Program-made: the position numbers and the translations under genes
In this document: piece by piece, positions 34,861 through 43,857 of the stretch
How positions within the stretch are numbered: the first letter of the stretch is position 1
Layout: each line of letters starts with the position of its first letter
Source of the DNA: Microbacterium profundi
GTDB taxonomy: Bacteria; Actinomycetota; Actinomycetes; Actinomycetales; Microbacteriaceae
DNA length: 64,000 bases
Assembly: GCF_000763375.1 (NCBI RefSeq)
Contig: NZ_JPSY01000001.1
Coordinates: 1,612,001 to 1,676,000, forward strand
Direction of reading: 5' to 3'
Notes under the pieces: model-generated
Database searches by the model: none
Seen by the model: only the letters and a program-made list of their open reading frames with translations
Told to the model about the DNA's origin: nothing

Positions 34861-36285
34861 GTGAGCACCTCCAGAAAGGCACTCCCTGTGAGCAACTCCG
34901 CCGAGAACAACGTCGACGAGCACGGGGCCGATTTCTTCGACCAGCTGGCGCAGGGTCAGAGTCGCGAACAGGGCAGTTTTACGATCGGTTTCCGTGGATA
35001 CGACCGCGGTGAGGTGGATGCCGCGCTGGCGGGCCTGCGGATGCAGGTGCAGCGGGCGGATGCCGAGCTCGCTGAGGCCCGCGCGGGGGTGAGCCGCGAC
35101 GTCGAGTCCGCTCGTTCGCAGCTCGAGTCGGAGCTCGCCGAGCGTGAGGCACGCATCGCGGAGCTCGAGGCGCAGAACGACGACCGCATCGCGGCGCTGG
35201 AGGCAGATCTCGCCGCCGCCCGCGCGCAGGCCGATGACGCCGAGCAGCAGGTCGCCACGCTCACCAACGAGCTCGTGGACGCCCCGAAGACGGGTGCGGA
35301 CACCGAGGGTTCACGCCTGCAGTTCGAGGCCGTGCTGCGCGTCGCCGAGGAGCAGGCATCCGTCCTGATCCAGAATGCCGCAGTGCAGGCCGAGCGTCTG
35401 CTCGAAGCCGCGCGGGAAGAGGCGGAGTCGCGCCGCGTCGAGCTCGCCGCAGAAGTGGACCGCATCACCGCGCAGGCGCAGCACGACGCAGATCAGGTGC
35501 GCCTTCGGATCGACACCGAGTACACCGCGCACGAGGCGACCATCCAGCGCGAGGCAGCGCACGCCGCAGAGAAGGTCATCCAGGCCGAGCAGGAGGCTGC
35601 GACCGTCCGCACCGAGGCCGAGAAGGGCTCGGCGGCGCTGCGCTCGATGGTCACGCGTGAGACCAGCCAGCAGCGGGCGGATGCCGAGCGCGAGGTGCGT
35701 GAGATGAACGCACGCGTGCTGGAGTTCGAGGAGACCCTGACCCGTCGGCAGGACGACGCGCAACAGGAGTTCCTGCTGCTGCACAACCAGGCCGTCGCCC
35801 ACGCCGAGCGCATCACGACCGACGCGAACGAGCAGGTCGCAGCATCCCTCGAGCACTCCAAGCGCATCTCCGCGAAGGCCGACGACTACGAGCGTCTGAT
35901 GCGTTCGCAGGCTCAGGCGATCGAGGCCGACGCCCAGGTGCGCGCCCGCGAGACCCTCGAGCGTGCACGCGTGAAGGCGCAGAAGATCGTCAGCACGGTC
36001 ACGGGTCACACCACCGAGGTGCTGCGTGACGCCGAGGACCGCACGCGTCAGCTCCGCTGGCAGCAGCAGCAGCTGAACAGCTTCATGGCCGAGGTGCGCG
36101 AGCTCATCCGCCCCGACGGCGTGCTCGGTTCGGATGCCGCGGATGACGACACCGAAGACGCTGACGACGTCGACGTGCTCGAGGAGGGCGACGAGGTCAT
36201 CGAGCTCGCGCCCGAGGGCGAGGGCGACGACGACTTCGACGAGGACGACGACCTCGACGAGGACGAGAACGACGCCAAGGCCTGA
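34861..36285 (+). CDS. DivIVA-like coiled-coil protein with acidic tail
   Basis: A 474-residue protein. A short N-terminal head contains IGFRGYDRGEVDAALAGL, resembling the DivIVA/Wag31 lipid-binding motif. Residues about 65-410 are Ala/Glu/Arg/Gln-rich heptads, that is, a very long coiled coil. The last 45 residues are almost only Asp and Glu. DivIVA relatives mark curved membranes or poles in actinobacteria; a filament-like scaffold role is inferred. GTG 34861 follows GAGGG at seven bases; GTG 34888 is an alternative. Confidence 0.82.
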   Translation: MSTSRKALPVSNSAENNVDEHGADFFDQLAQGQSREQGSFTIGFRGYDRGEVDAALAGLRMQVQRADAELAEARAGVSRDVESARSQLESELAEREARIAELEAQNDDRIAALEADLAAARAQADDAEQQVATLTNELVDAPKTGADTEGSRLQFEAVLRVAEEQASVLIQNAAVQAERLLEAAREEAESRRVELAAEVDRITAQAQHDADQVRLRIDTEYTAHEATIQREAAHAAEKVIQAEQEAATVRTEAEKGSAALRSMVTRETSQQRADAEREVREMNARVLEFEETLTRRQDDAQQEFLLLHNQAVAHAERITTDANEQVAASLEHSKRISAKADDYERLMRSQAQAIEADAQVRARETLERARVKAQKIVSTVTGHTTEVLRDAEDRTRQLRWQQQQLNSFMAEVRELIRPDGVLGSDAADDDTEDADDVDVLEEGDEVIELAPEGEGDDDFDEDDDLDEDENDAKA

Positions 36286-36349
36286 CTCGTCCCGAGGCTG
36301 AACTCTCTGGCACCCGTCGCACCCGTCGCACCGTCGCGCCCAGCGCGTC

Positions 36350-36400
36350 AAAGGAGGAAAGTGTCGGTTGCCTCGATCGGGGCCGACACTTTCCTCCTTT
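36350..36400. terminator. 18-bp perfect stem hairpin
   Basis: AAAGGAGGAAAGTGTCGG (36350-36367) pairs perfectly with 36383-36400 across a 15-base loop. It lies 65 bp after the coiled-coil gene and the descending arm ends CCTCCTTT. It is most likely an intrinsic-type terminator, though the U-run is only the stem end. The ascending arm also contains AAAGGAGG before a GTG, which the stem would hide. Confidence 0.65.
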
Positions 36401-36520
36401 CACCGCGTTCCGCAGGGCCCGATCAGCGGCTCCTCGCCGGCAGGTCCGAGTCCCCACTGGAACGTGCCTGTGAGTGGACCAGTGCCGCTCGACGACCTCG
36501 GGCCGCCGTAGCCTGGAACC

Positions 36521-37363
36521 ATGTCTCATCTGGTGAGTGTGAACGAGCTGGCCGACCTGATGCGCGACGGCGCCGTGCGCGTGATCGACGTGCGTTGGCG
36601 TCTGAGCGTTCCTGGCGGGAGCGTGCAGCCGGAGGGTGTGCAGGAGTACCTGAGGGGCCACATCCCCGGAGCGGTGTTCGTCGATCTCGAGAGCGAGCTC
36701 ACCCGGCACGGCCGGCCTGACGAGGGGCGGCATCCGCTGCCGTCGACCTCGCAGGTGCAGGATGCTACGCGCCGATGGGGGGTGAACGACGGTGACGTGG
36801 TCGTCGCGTACGACGATGCGGGCGGCCTTCCTGCGGCACGCGCGTGGTGGCTGCTGCGTCAAGGCGGCGTCGATGTGCGGGTGCTCGATGGCGGATGGCA
36901 GGCCTGGAAGGATGCCGGCGGAGACACAGAGACGGGCGATGTGACCCCCGAACCGGGCACGGCGACCCTCGCGGATGTCTCGCGCGACAGCCTCACGATC
37001 GACGAAGCGGCTGAGGTCCCAGCATCCGGTGTGCTGCTCGACGTGCGCGCGCCGGAGCGCTTCCGCGGCGAGACCGAGCCGCTCGATCCGATCGCCGGGC
37101 ACATCCCGGGTGCCGTGAACCTGCCGACCGGCAGGCACGTCGCGAGTGACGGAACACTGCTCGACCTGAAGACGCTCAAGAAGAATTTCGCGGATGCCGG
37201 CATCGGCGATGGCACGCCGGTCGCCGCCTATTGCGGCTCGGGTATCACCGCAGCACACACCGCGCTTGTGCTCGCCGAAGCGGGCATCGACGCGAAGATC
37301 TTCCACGGCTCCTGGAGCCAGTGGTCGAACACGCCTGGTCGCCCGGTAGCCACAGGGGAGTAG
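36521..37363 (+). CDS. 3-mercaptopyruvate/thiosulfate sulfurtransferase
   Basis: A 280-residue tandem-rhodanese enzyme. The N-terminal rhodanese is inactive; the C-terminal active loop reads YCGSGITA with Cys238. The CGSG(V/I)TA loop is the mercaptopyruvate sulfurtransferase type, whereas thiosulfate enzymes have a CRxGVT loop. It transfers sulfane sulfur to an acceptor such as thioredoxin or cyanide. ATG 36521; monocistronic, convergent with the HNH gene. Confidence 0.92.
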   Translation: MSHLVSVNELADLMRDGAVRVIDVRWRLSVPGGSVQPEGVQEYLRGHIPGAVFVDLESELTRHGRPDEGRHPLPSTSQVQDATRRWGVNDGDVVVAYDDAGGLPAARAWWLLRQGGVDVRVLDGGWQAWKDAGGDTETGDVTPEPGTATLADVSRDSLTIDEAAEVPASGVLLDVRAPERFRGETEPLDPIAGHIPGAVNLPTGRHVASDGTLLDLKTLKKNFADAGIGDGTPVAAYCGSGITAAHTALVLAEAGIDAKIFHGSWSQWSNTPGRPVATGE

Positions 37364-37402
37364 CCGCGTGGTCGAGCACTCGCTGACTGCAGTCCGCCTA
37401 AG

Positions 37403-38896
37403 TCAGGTGGTGGCAGATCTTCGACCGCGTTGATGTGCGCGTCGGCGGCTATCAGCGGGTGATCCGCTTCTACCCGCCCGTCGCCAGACCTGATCCGGAT
37501 CCCACCACCGCGGTCCGCGCACCTCAGGGACTCCGTCACGCATGCGGATCCGCCACTCCGACAGGTGCAGGTTCCGGTGATGCCACCAGCACAGCAGCAC
37601 GCCGTTATCGGTATGCGTCGGTCCACCGTCGGCATGTTCTTGGACGTGATGGACCTCGCACCAGGTGGCGGGGATCGTGCAGCCGGGGATGATGCATCCG
37701 CCGTCGCGCAGCGTGATCGCCCGTCGCTGGAGGGCGTTGAAGATGCGGGCCGAGGTTCCGATCGACACAATACGGCCGTTGTCATCGAACAGCACTCGCT
37801 GAATGCCGCCGGCGCAACCGGTCTGTGCTGCCACGCGCGCGGGGATGAGTGCGCCAGTGTTCAGCACCTGCGCCCAGCCGTTGCCGGTCGCATAGTCGGC
37901 GGCGTCGACGGAGACGACCAGCGTCGGCGCCGCGCCGCCCAAGGTAGGCATCTGGTCGGAGCGTGCGGCGACATTCAGGATCGCCGCGAATGCATCGTGC
38001 TGCTTCTGCGTACGAGTGCGCTCGTCTGTGCGCGCGAGCTCTTCGTCGGGCAACTCGCCGGATGGTACGAAGTGCACTCCCGACGCGTCCTCCGGTGCCT
38101 CCACACGCGGGTTCAGCTGCGCATCGAGCAGCAGCTGCAACTGCCCCGCGACCTCAGGCAGCAGTTCGCCGCGTACAGGCACTGTGCCCTCGCGCACCTT
38201 CCCGATCGAGAGACCGCGCTTGCGTGCCGCACGCTGGTCCTCGGGTTCTGCGCCGTCCTGATCGAGGTACGCCACCAGTGCCTGAGACAACAGACCGAGC
38301 TCTTCCGGCGTGGGAAGAGGGCCGGCGGTGACGGCATCAGAATCGGAATCGGTCACCGAGTCGATCCCGCGGGCAAACGCTCCGAGCTGTCTGTCGGCCT
38401 CCAGCAGTTCTGCCTCGAGGATTCGCGGTCCGGACTGCTCCAGCGGCGCGATCGCTGCCACCAGGCCCGCGACGCCGAGGTCGCCCGAGACCATCGCCTC
38501 GCGCAACTGCGGGTATTTCCCCGGAAGGAAGCAGCCCTCGGTGATGCTGCGCTCTCGACGCATCCACCGCGCAGCGCGCACCAGGCGTCGTGCCGCGTGA
38601 TTGTCACACAAGGTCAGCATCCGCAGTAGATCGGTCGGACTGGAACATCCGTAGGTGAGCGTGATCCGATCGTCGTGCATAGGTGCCGATCGCTCGACCA
38701 CTGTCACTGTCGATTCGACCTGCATGCCCTCGATCCGGCGCTGCATCCGCCCGCAGGCCACCAGCAACTCGGCGAGATCGGCGTTCGAAAGATCGGGGAT
38801 GATCTCAGCATCGAAGGCGCCGCGCACCACGGCGTCGAGGGACTCCTCGAGACCTTTCAGCTGCTCCACGACCTTGTGCATACCTCCATTGAACAC
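37403..38896 (-). CDS. DUF222 / HNH endonuclease domain protein
   Basis: A 497-residue protein of the actinobacterial 13E12-like group. The N-terminal two thirds are the helical DUF222 region; the C-terminal HNH is RDGGCIIPGC, then WCEVHHVQEHADGGPTHTDN and CWWHHRNLH. The cysteine pairs fit a zinc-stabilised HNH fold. Members are numerous in actinobacterial genomes and their biological role is unsettled. GTG 38896 follows GAGG; ATG five codons later is possible but too near its GGAGG. Confidence 0.9.
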   Translation of the reverse strand: MFNGGMHKVVEQLKGLEESLDAVVRGAFDAEIIPDLSNADLAELLVACGRMQRRIEGMQVESTVTVVERSAPMHDDRITLTYGCSSPTDLLRMLTLCDNHAARRLVRAARWMRRERSITEGCFLPGKYPQLREAMVSGDLGVAGLVAAIAPLEQSGPRILEAELLEADRQLGAFARGIDSVTDSDSDAVTAGPLPTPEELGLLSQALVAYLDQDGAEPEDQRAARKRGLSIGKVREGTVPVRGELLPEVAGQLQLLLDAQLNPRVEAPEDASGVHFVPSGELPDEELARTDERTRTQKQHDAFAAILNVAARSDQMPTLGGAAPTLVVSVDAADYATGNGWAQVLNTGALIPARVAAQTGCAGGIQRVLFDDNGRIVSIGTSARIFNALQRRAITLRDGGCIIPGCTIPATWCEVHHVQEHADGGPTHTDNGVLLCWWHHRNLHLSEWRIRMRDGVPEVRGPRWWDPDQVWRRAGRSGSPADSRRRAHQRGRRSATT

Positions 38897-38980
38897 CCGA
38901 CCTCAGACATTTGAACGATATTCATCAGGTTGTGGATAAGAAAGTGGGGAACATATATACGAGTATCGCAATGGGACCGT

Positions 38981-39919
38981 TCACCCCTTCAGCCCGCTGT
39001 GCGCCAAGCCCTGGACGAACTGCTTCTGCGCGAACAGGAACACCAGCAGCACGGGCACGACGGTCAACGTCGTTGCGGCGAGCTGTACATTCCACATCGG
39101 CCCGCCGTACGCATCGACGTACTGCGTGAGCGCCTGCGGCAGCGTGAACATGTCCTTGCTCGAGAGGTACACGATCGGCTCGAGGTAGAGGTTCCACGAC
39201 TTCAGGAACGTGAAGATCGCGACCGCAGCCAGAGCCGGGCGCGACAGGGGGAACGCGATCCGCCAGAAGATCCCCCACCGACCGAGGCCGTCCATGCGTC
39301 CGGCTTCCTCCAACTCGGTCGGGAGCCCGAGGAAGAACTGACGCATGATGAAGATCGACAGCACGGCGGGTGCGCCGAAGATCGGGATCACGATGAGCGG
39401 CCAGTGCGTGTTGATCAGACCCAGGCCGTTCACGAATCGGAACAACGGCACGATCGTCACCTCGCTGGGAACCAGCAGTCCGACCAGCACCACCAGGAAC
39501 AGTGCGTTCGCGCCGGGGAAGCGGATCCGCGCGAACGCGTATCCGGCCATCGCCGCGACCAGCAGAGTCCCGACGGTTACAATCACCGCGATGTAGAGAC
39601 TGTTCCAGTACTGCTGTGCGAACGGCTGCAGACGGAACACCTCGCCGTACGCGTCGAAGCTCGGATTCTCCGGCCACAGCGTCGGCACCTTGCGCAGGAT
39701 CTCGCTCATCGGCTTCAGGCTCGATGTCGCCATCCACCAGGTCGGGAAGATGAACGGGATGCTGATGATCGCGAGCAGTACGACGAGCCCGATCGAGACC
39801 CACCGACGCTTGGCGCGCGAACTGCCGGCACGCATGCGGCGCGGCGGGATGGCCGATCCGGTCACGACGGTCGTCGTGTCGATCGGGTCGACGTCGGCCG
39901 GGGGAGCGTCAGGTCTCAT
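38981..39919 (-). CDS. Carbohydrate ABC transporter permease (MalG type)
   Basis: A 312-residue permease with six predicted helices. The EAA loop reads EEAGRMDGLGRWGIFWRIAFPL, the contact for the ATPase. It overlaps its MalF-type partner by 11 bp. It is the last gene of the lacI-FAD oxidoreductase-SBP-permease operon. No ATPase gene follows, so a shared MsiK-like ATPase encoded elsewhere is expected. Confidence 0.93.
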   Translation of the reverse strand: MRPDAPPADVDPIDTTTVVTGSAIPPRRMRAGSSRAKRRWVSIGLVVLLAIISIPFIFPTWWMATSSLKPMSEILRKVPTLWPENPSFDAYGEVFRLQPFAQQYWNSLYIAVIVTVGTLLVAAMAGYAFARIRFPGANALFLVVLVGLLVPSEVTIVPLFRFVNGLGLINTHWPLIVIPIFGAPAVLSIFIMRQFFLGLPTELEEAGRMDGLGRWGIFWRIAFPLSRPALAAVAIFTFLKSWNLYLEPIVYLSSKDMFTLPQALTQYVDAYGGPMWNVQLAATTLTVVPVLLVFLFAQKQFVQGLAHSGLKG

Positions 39920-40883
39920 TGAAGACCCACCTCTTTCGTGTCTGCCACTGGATGAGTGTGAGCACCAGAACGATCATGAACAGCAGCACGGAGATGCCGC
40001 TCGCGTAGCCGAAGTCGTTGAAGCGGAACGCCTGCTGGTACAGGTAGTACACGAGCACGGTCGTGGAGTTTCCCGGTCCGCCGCCGGTGAGTACGGCGAT
40101 CTGGGCGAAGACCTCGAGCGAGCCGACGATCGTCAGGATGGAGACGAGCAGGATCGTCGGGCTGATCATCGGTAGCGTGATCGAGCGGAACCGGCGCCAC
40201 GCGCCTGCGCCGTCGATGCGGGCCGCGTCCATGATCTCCTCCGGTACGCCCTGGAGCGCGGCGAGGAACAGGATCATATTCATGCCGACGTTCTTGAACA
40301 CCTGCACGATGATCACGGACACCATTGCCGTGAAGTCGTTGCGCAGCCAGTTCGGTCCGTCGACGCCGACGAGCGAGAGGAATCCGTTGATACCGCCGTC
40401 CGCCTGCAGCAGGAAGCTCCAGACGATGGTCCATGCCACCAGCGACACGACCACCGGTGAGAAGAAGAAGGTGCGGAACGTGGTGGTCCCGGGCAGCTTC
40501 TGATTGAGTAGCACGGCGAGGAACAGTGCGAGCGTGATGTTCAGCACGACCAGGCCGATCGAGAACCACAGGCTCGCGAGCAGCGAATCATGCAGACCCT
40601 GATCGCTCAGCATCCGCTCGTAGTTCTCCGTTCCGGAGAACACGAACGTGTTCGCCAGGACGTTCCAGTCGTGCAGCGAGAACCAGAACACGGCGACGAG
40701 CGGTGCGATCACGAAGGCGAGCGCCCCGAGCACGGCCGGGGCGACCATCGTGTAACCGACGATCCAGTCGCCGCGGGTGGCGGCCGAGCGGCGCCGGCGC
40801 ACACCCGCGGGGCGGGGAGAACGCTCTGTGCGTCCCCTCCGCTCCGTGGTCTCGGCCGCGCCGCTGGCGGCGGTGGTGGTCAT
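39909..40883 (-). CDS. Carbohydrate ABC transporter permease (MalF type)
   Basis: A 324-residue permease with an N-terminal Arg-rich cytoplasmic region and six helices. The EAA-type loop is MDAARIDGAGAWRRFRSITLPM, and the TGGGPGNST motif is typical of sugar permeases. It starts 6 bp after the binding-protein gene and overlaps the MalG-type gene by 11 bp. Confidence 0.93.
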   Translation of the reverse strand: MTTTAASGAAETTERRGRTERSPRPAGVRRRRSAATRGDWIVGYTMVAPAVLGALAFVIAPLVAVFWFSLHDWNVLANTFVFSGTENYERMLSDQGLHDSLLASLWFSIGLVVLNITLALFLAVLLNQKLPGTTTFRTFFFSPVVVSLVAWTIVWSFLLQADGGINGFLSLVGVDGPNWLRNDFTAMVSVIIVQVFKNVGMNMILFLAALQGVPEEIMDAARIDGAGAWRRFRSITLPMISPTILLVSILTIVGSLEVFAQIAVLTGGGPGNSTTVLVYYLYQQAFRFNDFGYASGISVLLFMIVLVLTLIQWQTRKRWVFNET

Positions 40884-40889
40884 GCGGTA

Positions 40890-42197
40890 TCAGCCCTCCA
40901 GCAGTGGTGAGATGGCGCCGCAGGTGTCTTCGAGAACGGCCTCGACATCGGCATCCGCCGTCCACAGCGCGTCGAGCTCAGCACGCACGGTGTCCTGCAG
41001 CTTCGCGAAGTTGGCGTGCGTCGGCTTGGTGACCGCGTCCTGGATGCCGTCGACGACGACCGCCTGCAGCTGCTCTTCGCTGAGCTTCGGGTTGGCGGCG
41101 CCCAGCGTCTCGGCGTTGAGGAGCGATTCCCGCGGCGGTGGGAAGTACGTCGCGAGCTTCTCGGCGTTCTCCGGCGCGGTGAAGTACGCGAGGAAGTCGG
41201 CCGCGATCGTCGGATGCTTCGCATTCGCGAAGACGCCGATACCGGCCTGGCCGATCACGTTCTGCTGGCCCTCGGGCCCCGCAGGCAGCGGAACGATGTC
41301 CCACGCGAATGAGTCGTCGAGAGCGGATGCGCGGCTGATCTGGGTGATCGTCATCGCCGCGTCACCGGCGAAGAAGTCGGCGGTGACTCCGGGCCCAGGC
41401 ATCGCAGCATCCGTGAAGACCGCGTCGTGGATCCACGTCATGGCGTCGACCATCTCCGGATCGGTGAACGTGCACTGCGTGCCGTCCTCGCTCCATGGCG
41501 CCGCATCCCATCCGTTCCATACCGAGGCGAGCACCTCCCAGGCCTTGTAGTCGAAGTCGCGGACGACGAGACCCTGCTTCCCCGAAGCAGCCGCTGCCGC
41601 GGCCGCCATGTCGCGCGCGGAGTCGAAGGTCCAGTCTCCGGATGCGACGAGGTCAGCCGGGTTCGGCTGACCTGCTGCGGCGAGCTGGTCGGTGTTCACG
41701 AACATCGCGAACGGGCTGTTCGAGAACGGATAGGCGAAGAGCCCGTCATCCTTCTGCCAGAGCGCGAGCGACGAGTCCAGCAGGTCGTCGTACTCGTAAC
41801 CCTCGGCCTCCTGCAGCGTCGGCGCGATGTCGACCAGCGCACCGCTCTGCACGAACTCCGGTGCATAGCTCTCGAGGATCCAGCCCAGATCGGGCGCGTT
41901 ACCGCCGGCGAGCTGCGTGGTCAGGGTCGTCGTGTACGCGTCGAACGGGATGGGCTCGAACGTCACGCCCGACACCAGCTCGGGGTTCTCGGCGACGTAC
42001 GCGTCGGCGATCTCCTGGAACAGCGCGAGCTGTGTCTCATCGGCCGTCCAGACCGTCATGCGCAGTTCGACCGGTTCGTCCGGCGTCTCGGTCTCGGGGG
42101 TTCCTCCGCCGCTGCATCCGGCGAGGGTGAGGGCGGCGGCTGCGATGCCGGCGCCGACCGCGAGGTGTGCACGTCTACGTGATTGCGGGTGACTCAT
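40890..42197 (-). CDS. Sugar ABC transporter substrate-binding lipoprotein
   Basis: A 435-residue extracellular binding protein. The Arg-rich signal is followed by a hydrophobic stretch and lipobox LAGC (Cys28), then a Gly/Thr/Pro-rich linker. The family-1 fold is recognisable (LRMTVWTADETQ, NAPDLGWILESY). ATG 42197 has a GAAGAG site; the earlier ATG at 42209 has none. It lies between the FAD oxidoreductase and the two permeases. Substrate unknown; the operon context suggests a modified sugar or uronate-like compound. Confidence 0.9.
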   Translation of the reverse strand: MSHPQSRRRAHLAVGAGIAAAALTLAGCSGGGTPETETPDEPVELRMTVWTADETQLALFQEIADAYVAENPELVSGVTFEPIPFDAYTTTLTTQLAGGNAPDLGWILESYAPEFVQSGALVDIAPTLQEAEGYEYDDLLDSSLALWQKDDGLFAYPFSNSPFAMFVNTDQLAAAGQPNPADLVASGDWTFDSARDMAAAAAAASGKQGLVVRDFDYKAWEVLASVWNGWDAAPWSEDGTQCTFTDPEMVDAMTWIHDAVFTDAAMPGPGVTADFFAGDAAMTITQISRASALDDSFAWDIVPLPAGPEGQQNVIGQAGIGVFANAKHPTIAADFLAYFTAPENAEKLATYFPPPRESLLNAETLGAANPKLSEEQLQAVVVDGIQDAVTKPTHANFAKLQDTVRAELDALWTADADVEAVLEDTCGAISPLLEG

Positions 42198-42245
42198 GTG
42201 TCTCTTCATTCTGTGAATCGTGGTGTTCGGGTGGGTTGTCGCATC

Positions 42246-43856
42246 TCAGTACGCGTGGACGCGGCCCTCTGGCCAGTGCCGCTCGACCCCCGTGGCGTCG
42301 AGTTCGCCCTGATACGCCTCGCGCTGCGCGGTGTCGGAGTGCACGGTGTGCGGGGTGGTGCTGTTCGCGACGCAGAACGCGGCAAGATGCCCGGCGGCCT
42401 CGCCGATGTTCCACTCCACCGGGTGCAGCCGGTAGCAGCCGTTCGTGATGTGCGTCGTGCCGATGTTCTTGTTGGCTGCGAGCAGGTTGGTCACGCGTCG
42501 GGGAATGAGGGCGCCCAGCGGGATCTCGAACGGCGTGGATGCCACATCGATGTATGTGTCGCCGCCCGTGGACGGGTGCAGGTCGATCCGGTACATGCCG
42601 ACCCCGACCGACTCTTCGTAGCGGGTCGCGCCCTCGTCGCCCCGGATCGCGTAGGAGACGTCGTTCTCGGTGATCGTCGTGAGCGCGCGGATGCGGCGGG
42701 ATTCGCGGTGATACGGAGCCTGGGCCAGGCCGTCGGAGGAGCCCATCACGTCGGGGCGCAGCCTCAGCCCGGGGAAGCCGGTGCCGCCGTCCGCCCGGGG
42801 AGCCTCGGTCTGCATCCAGTACAACATCGACAGGCTCAGCTGCCTCGCGTCTTCGTAGCGCTCGAGTTCGGTCTCGCGCGGGACGTCGAGCACATGATCG
42901 AGGAAGTAGTCGATACTCGGCCAGTTGACCAATGAGATGTCGCTCTCGTAGAACCCTGGCGCGAATAGGTCGCGCGCGGCGATGCGACGGAAGAACCACA
43001 GATTCTGATCGCCGGCGTTCTTCGACTGGTCGGCGTCGACGCCGAGGGCATCATCGCCCGGGTTCGGGCTGAAGGCGCGGGTGTCTGTCTCGAGCGTGCG
43101 GGGGTTGGGCGCCGTCCACGACAGGAGCGGATGGCCTTGCCAAGCGGACGGCGTGTAGTCGCGCCAGAAATCGTAGCGCTCGGGGCGCTCGATCGTGTGG
43201 TCGCCCTCCACATGCTCGACGGCGAAGCAGACGCTGAGAGCCTGCACGTTGTCGGGCTGGGCGATCTCGGGAGCGCTGGGCTCTCCAGTCTCGGCCCTGG
43301 ACTCGAACCCAGTCACGTACTCGGTGCCGGTGAGCGGCAGAAGCTCACCCGTCTCGGTCGCATCGACCACGTAGGAGGCGTATATCGTCACGTCGTCCTC
43401 CCCGATCTCGGACGTGAGCGTGACGGAGGTCACCCGGTTGCCATCGGTCGTCGCGGCGATGGGGCGGCGGCGCTCCAGCAGTGCGATCCGGCCGGCAGAG
43501 CGGTGTGGCGCGAGCATCTGCTCCAGCACACCGACGGCGATGCGCGGCTCATGGCACAGCTTCGACACCCAGCCGGCGCCGGGGTTGAGGTCGGCGCGAT
43601 CGCGGGCTCCGTCGATCAGCGGATAGCGCCGCCGGTAGACGTCGCGGATGCCGTCGCGCAATGCGCGGTAGCGGGCGGTGATGCCGAACTCCTCGACCCA
43701 GGGGTGCTCGTCCGGCGGCACCGCCTGAGAGGTCAGCTGGCCACCGATCCACGGGAACTCCTCGGCCAGGATCACGTGCGACCCGCGGTCGGCGGCGGCA
43801 AGGGCGGCGGCGACGCCTCCCAATCCTGCTCCGACGATGAGGATGTCGGTGGTCAG
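42246..43856 (-). CDS. FAD-dependent oxidoreductase with apparent CTG start
   Basis: About 536 residues of the FAD_oxidored type. The N-terminal FAD motif is TTDILIVGAGLGGVAAALAAA, followed by EEFPWIGGQLTSQAVPPDE; the domain continues intact to NIGEAAGHLAAFCV. The residue before TTDIL, where Met is expected, is encoded by CTG (43854-43856). No ATG, GTG or TTG occurs upstream in frame at a sensible distance. The CTG is one base after the lacI TGA, so coupled initiation at CTG or a point change of the start is likely. It probably oxidises an imported sugar derivative. Confidence 0.82.
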   Translation of the reverse strand: MTTDILIVGAGLGGVAAALAAADRGSHVILAEEFPWIGGQLTSQAVPPDEHPWVEEFGITARYRALRDGIRDVYRRRYPLIDGARDRADLNPGAGWVSKLCHEPRIAVGVLEQMLAPHRSAGRIALLERRRPIAATTDGNRVTSVTLTSEIGEDDVTIYASYVVDATETGELLPLTGTEYVTGFESRAETGEPSAPEIAQPDNVQALSVCFAVEHVEGDHTIERPERYDFWRDYTPSAWQGHPLLSWTAPNPRTLETDTRAFSPNPGDDALGVDADQSKNAGDQNLWFFRRIAARDLFAPGFYESDISLVNWPSIDYFLDHVLDVPRETELERYEDARQLSLSMLYWMQTEAPRADGGTGFPGLRLRPDVMGSSDGLAQAPYHRESRRIRALTTITENDVSYAIRGDEGATRYEESVGVGMYRIDLHPSTGGDTYIDVASTPFEIPLGALIPRRVTNLLAANKNIGTTHITNGCYRLHPVEWNIGEAAGHLAAFCVANSTTPHTVHSDTAQREAYQGELDATGVERHWPEGRVHAY

Positions 43857-43857
43857 T

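Noticed and set aside
36361..36720. GTG after AAAGGAGG in the 18-bp hairpin, open for 119 codons
   Set aside because: The product is Arg-rich and runs into the sulfurtransferase in another frame; the ribosome site is buried in the stem.
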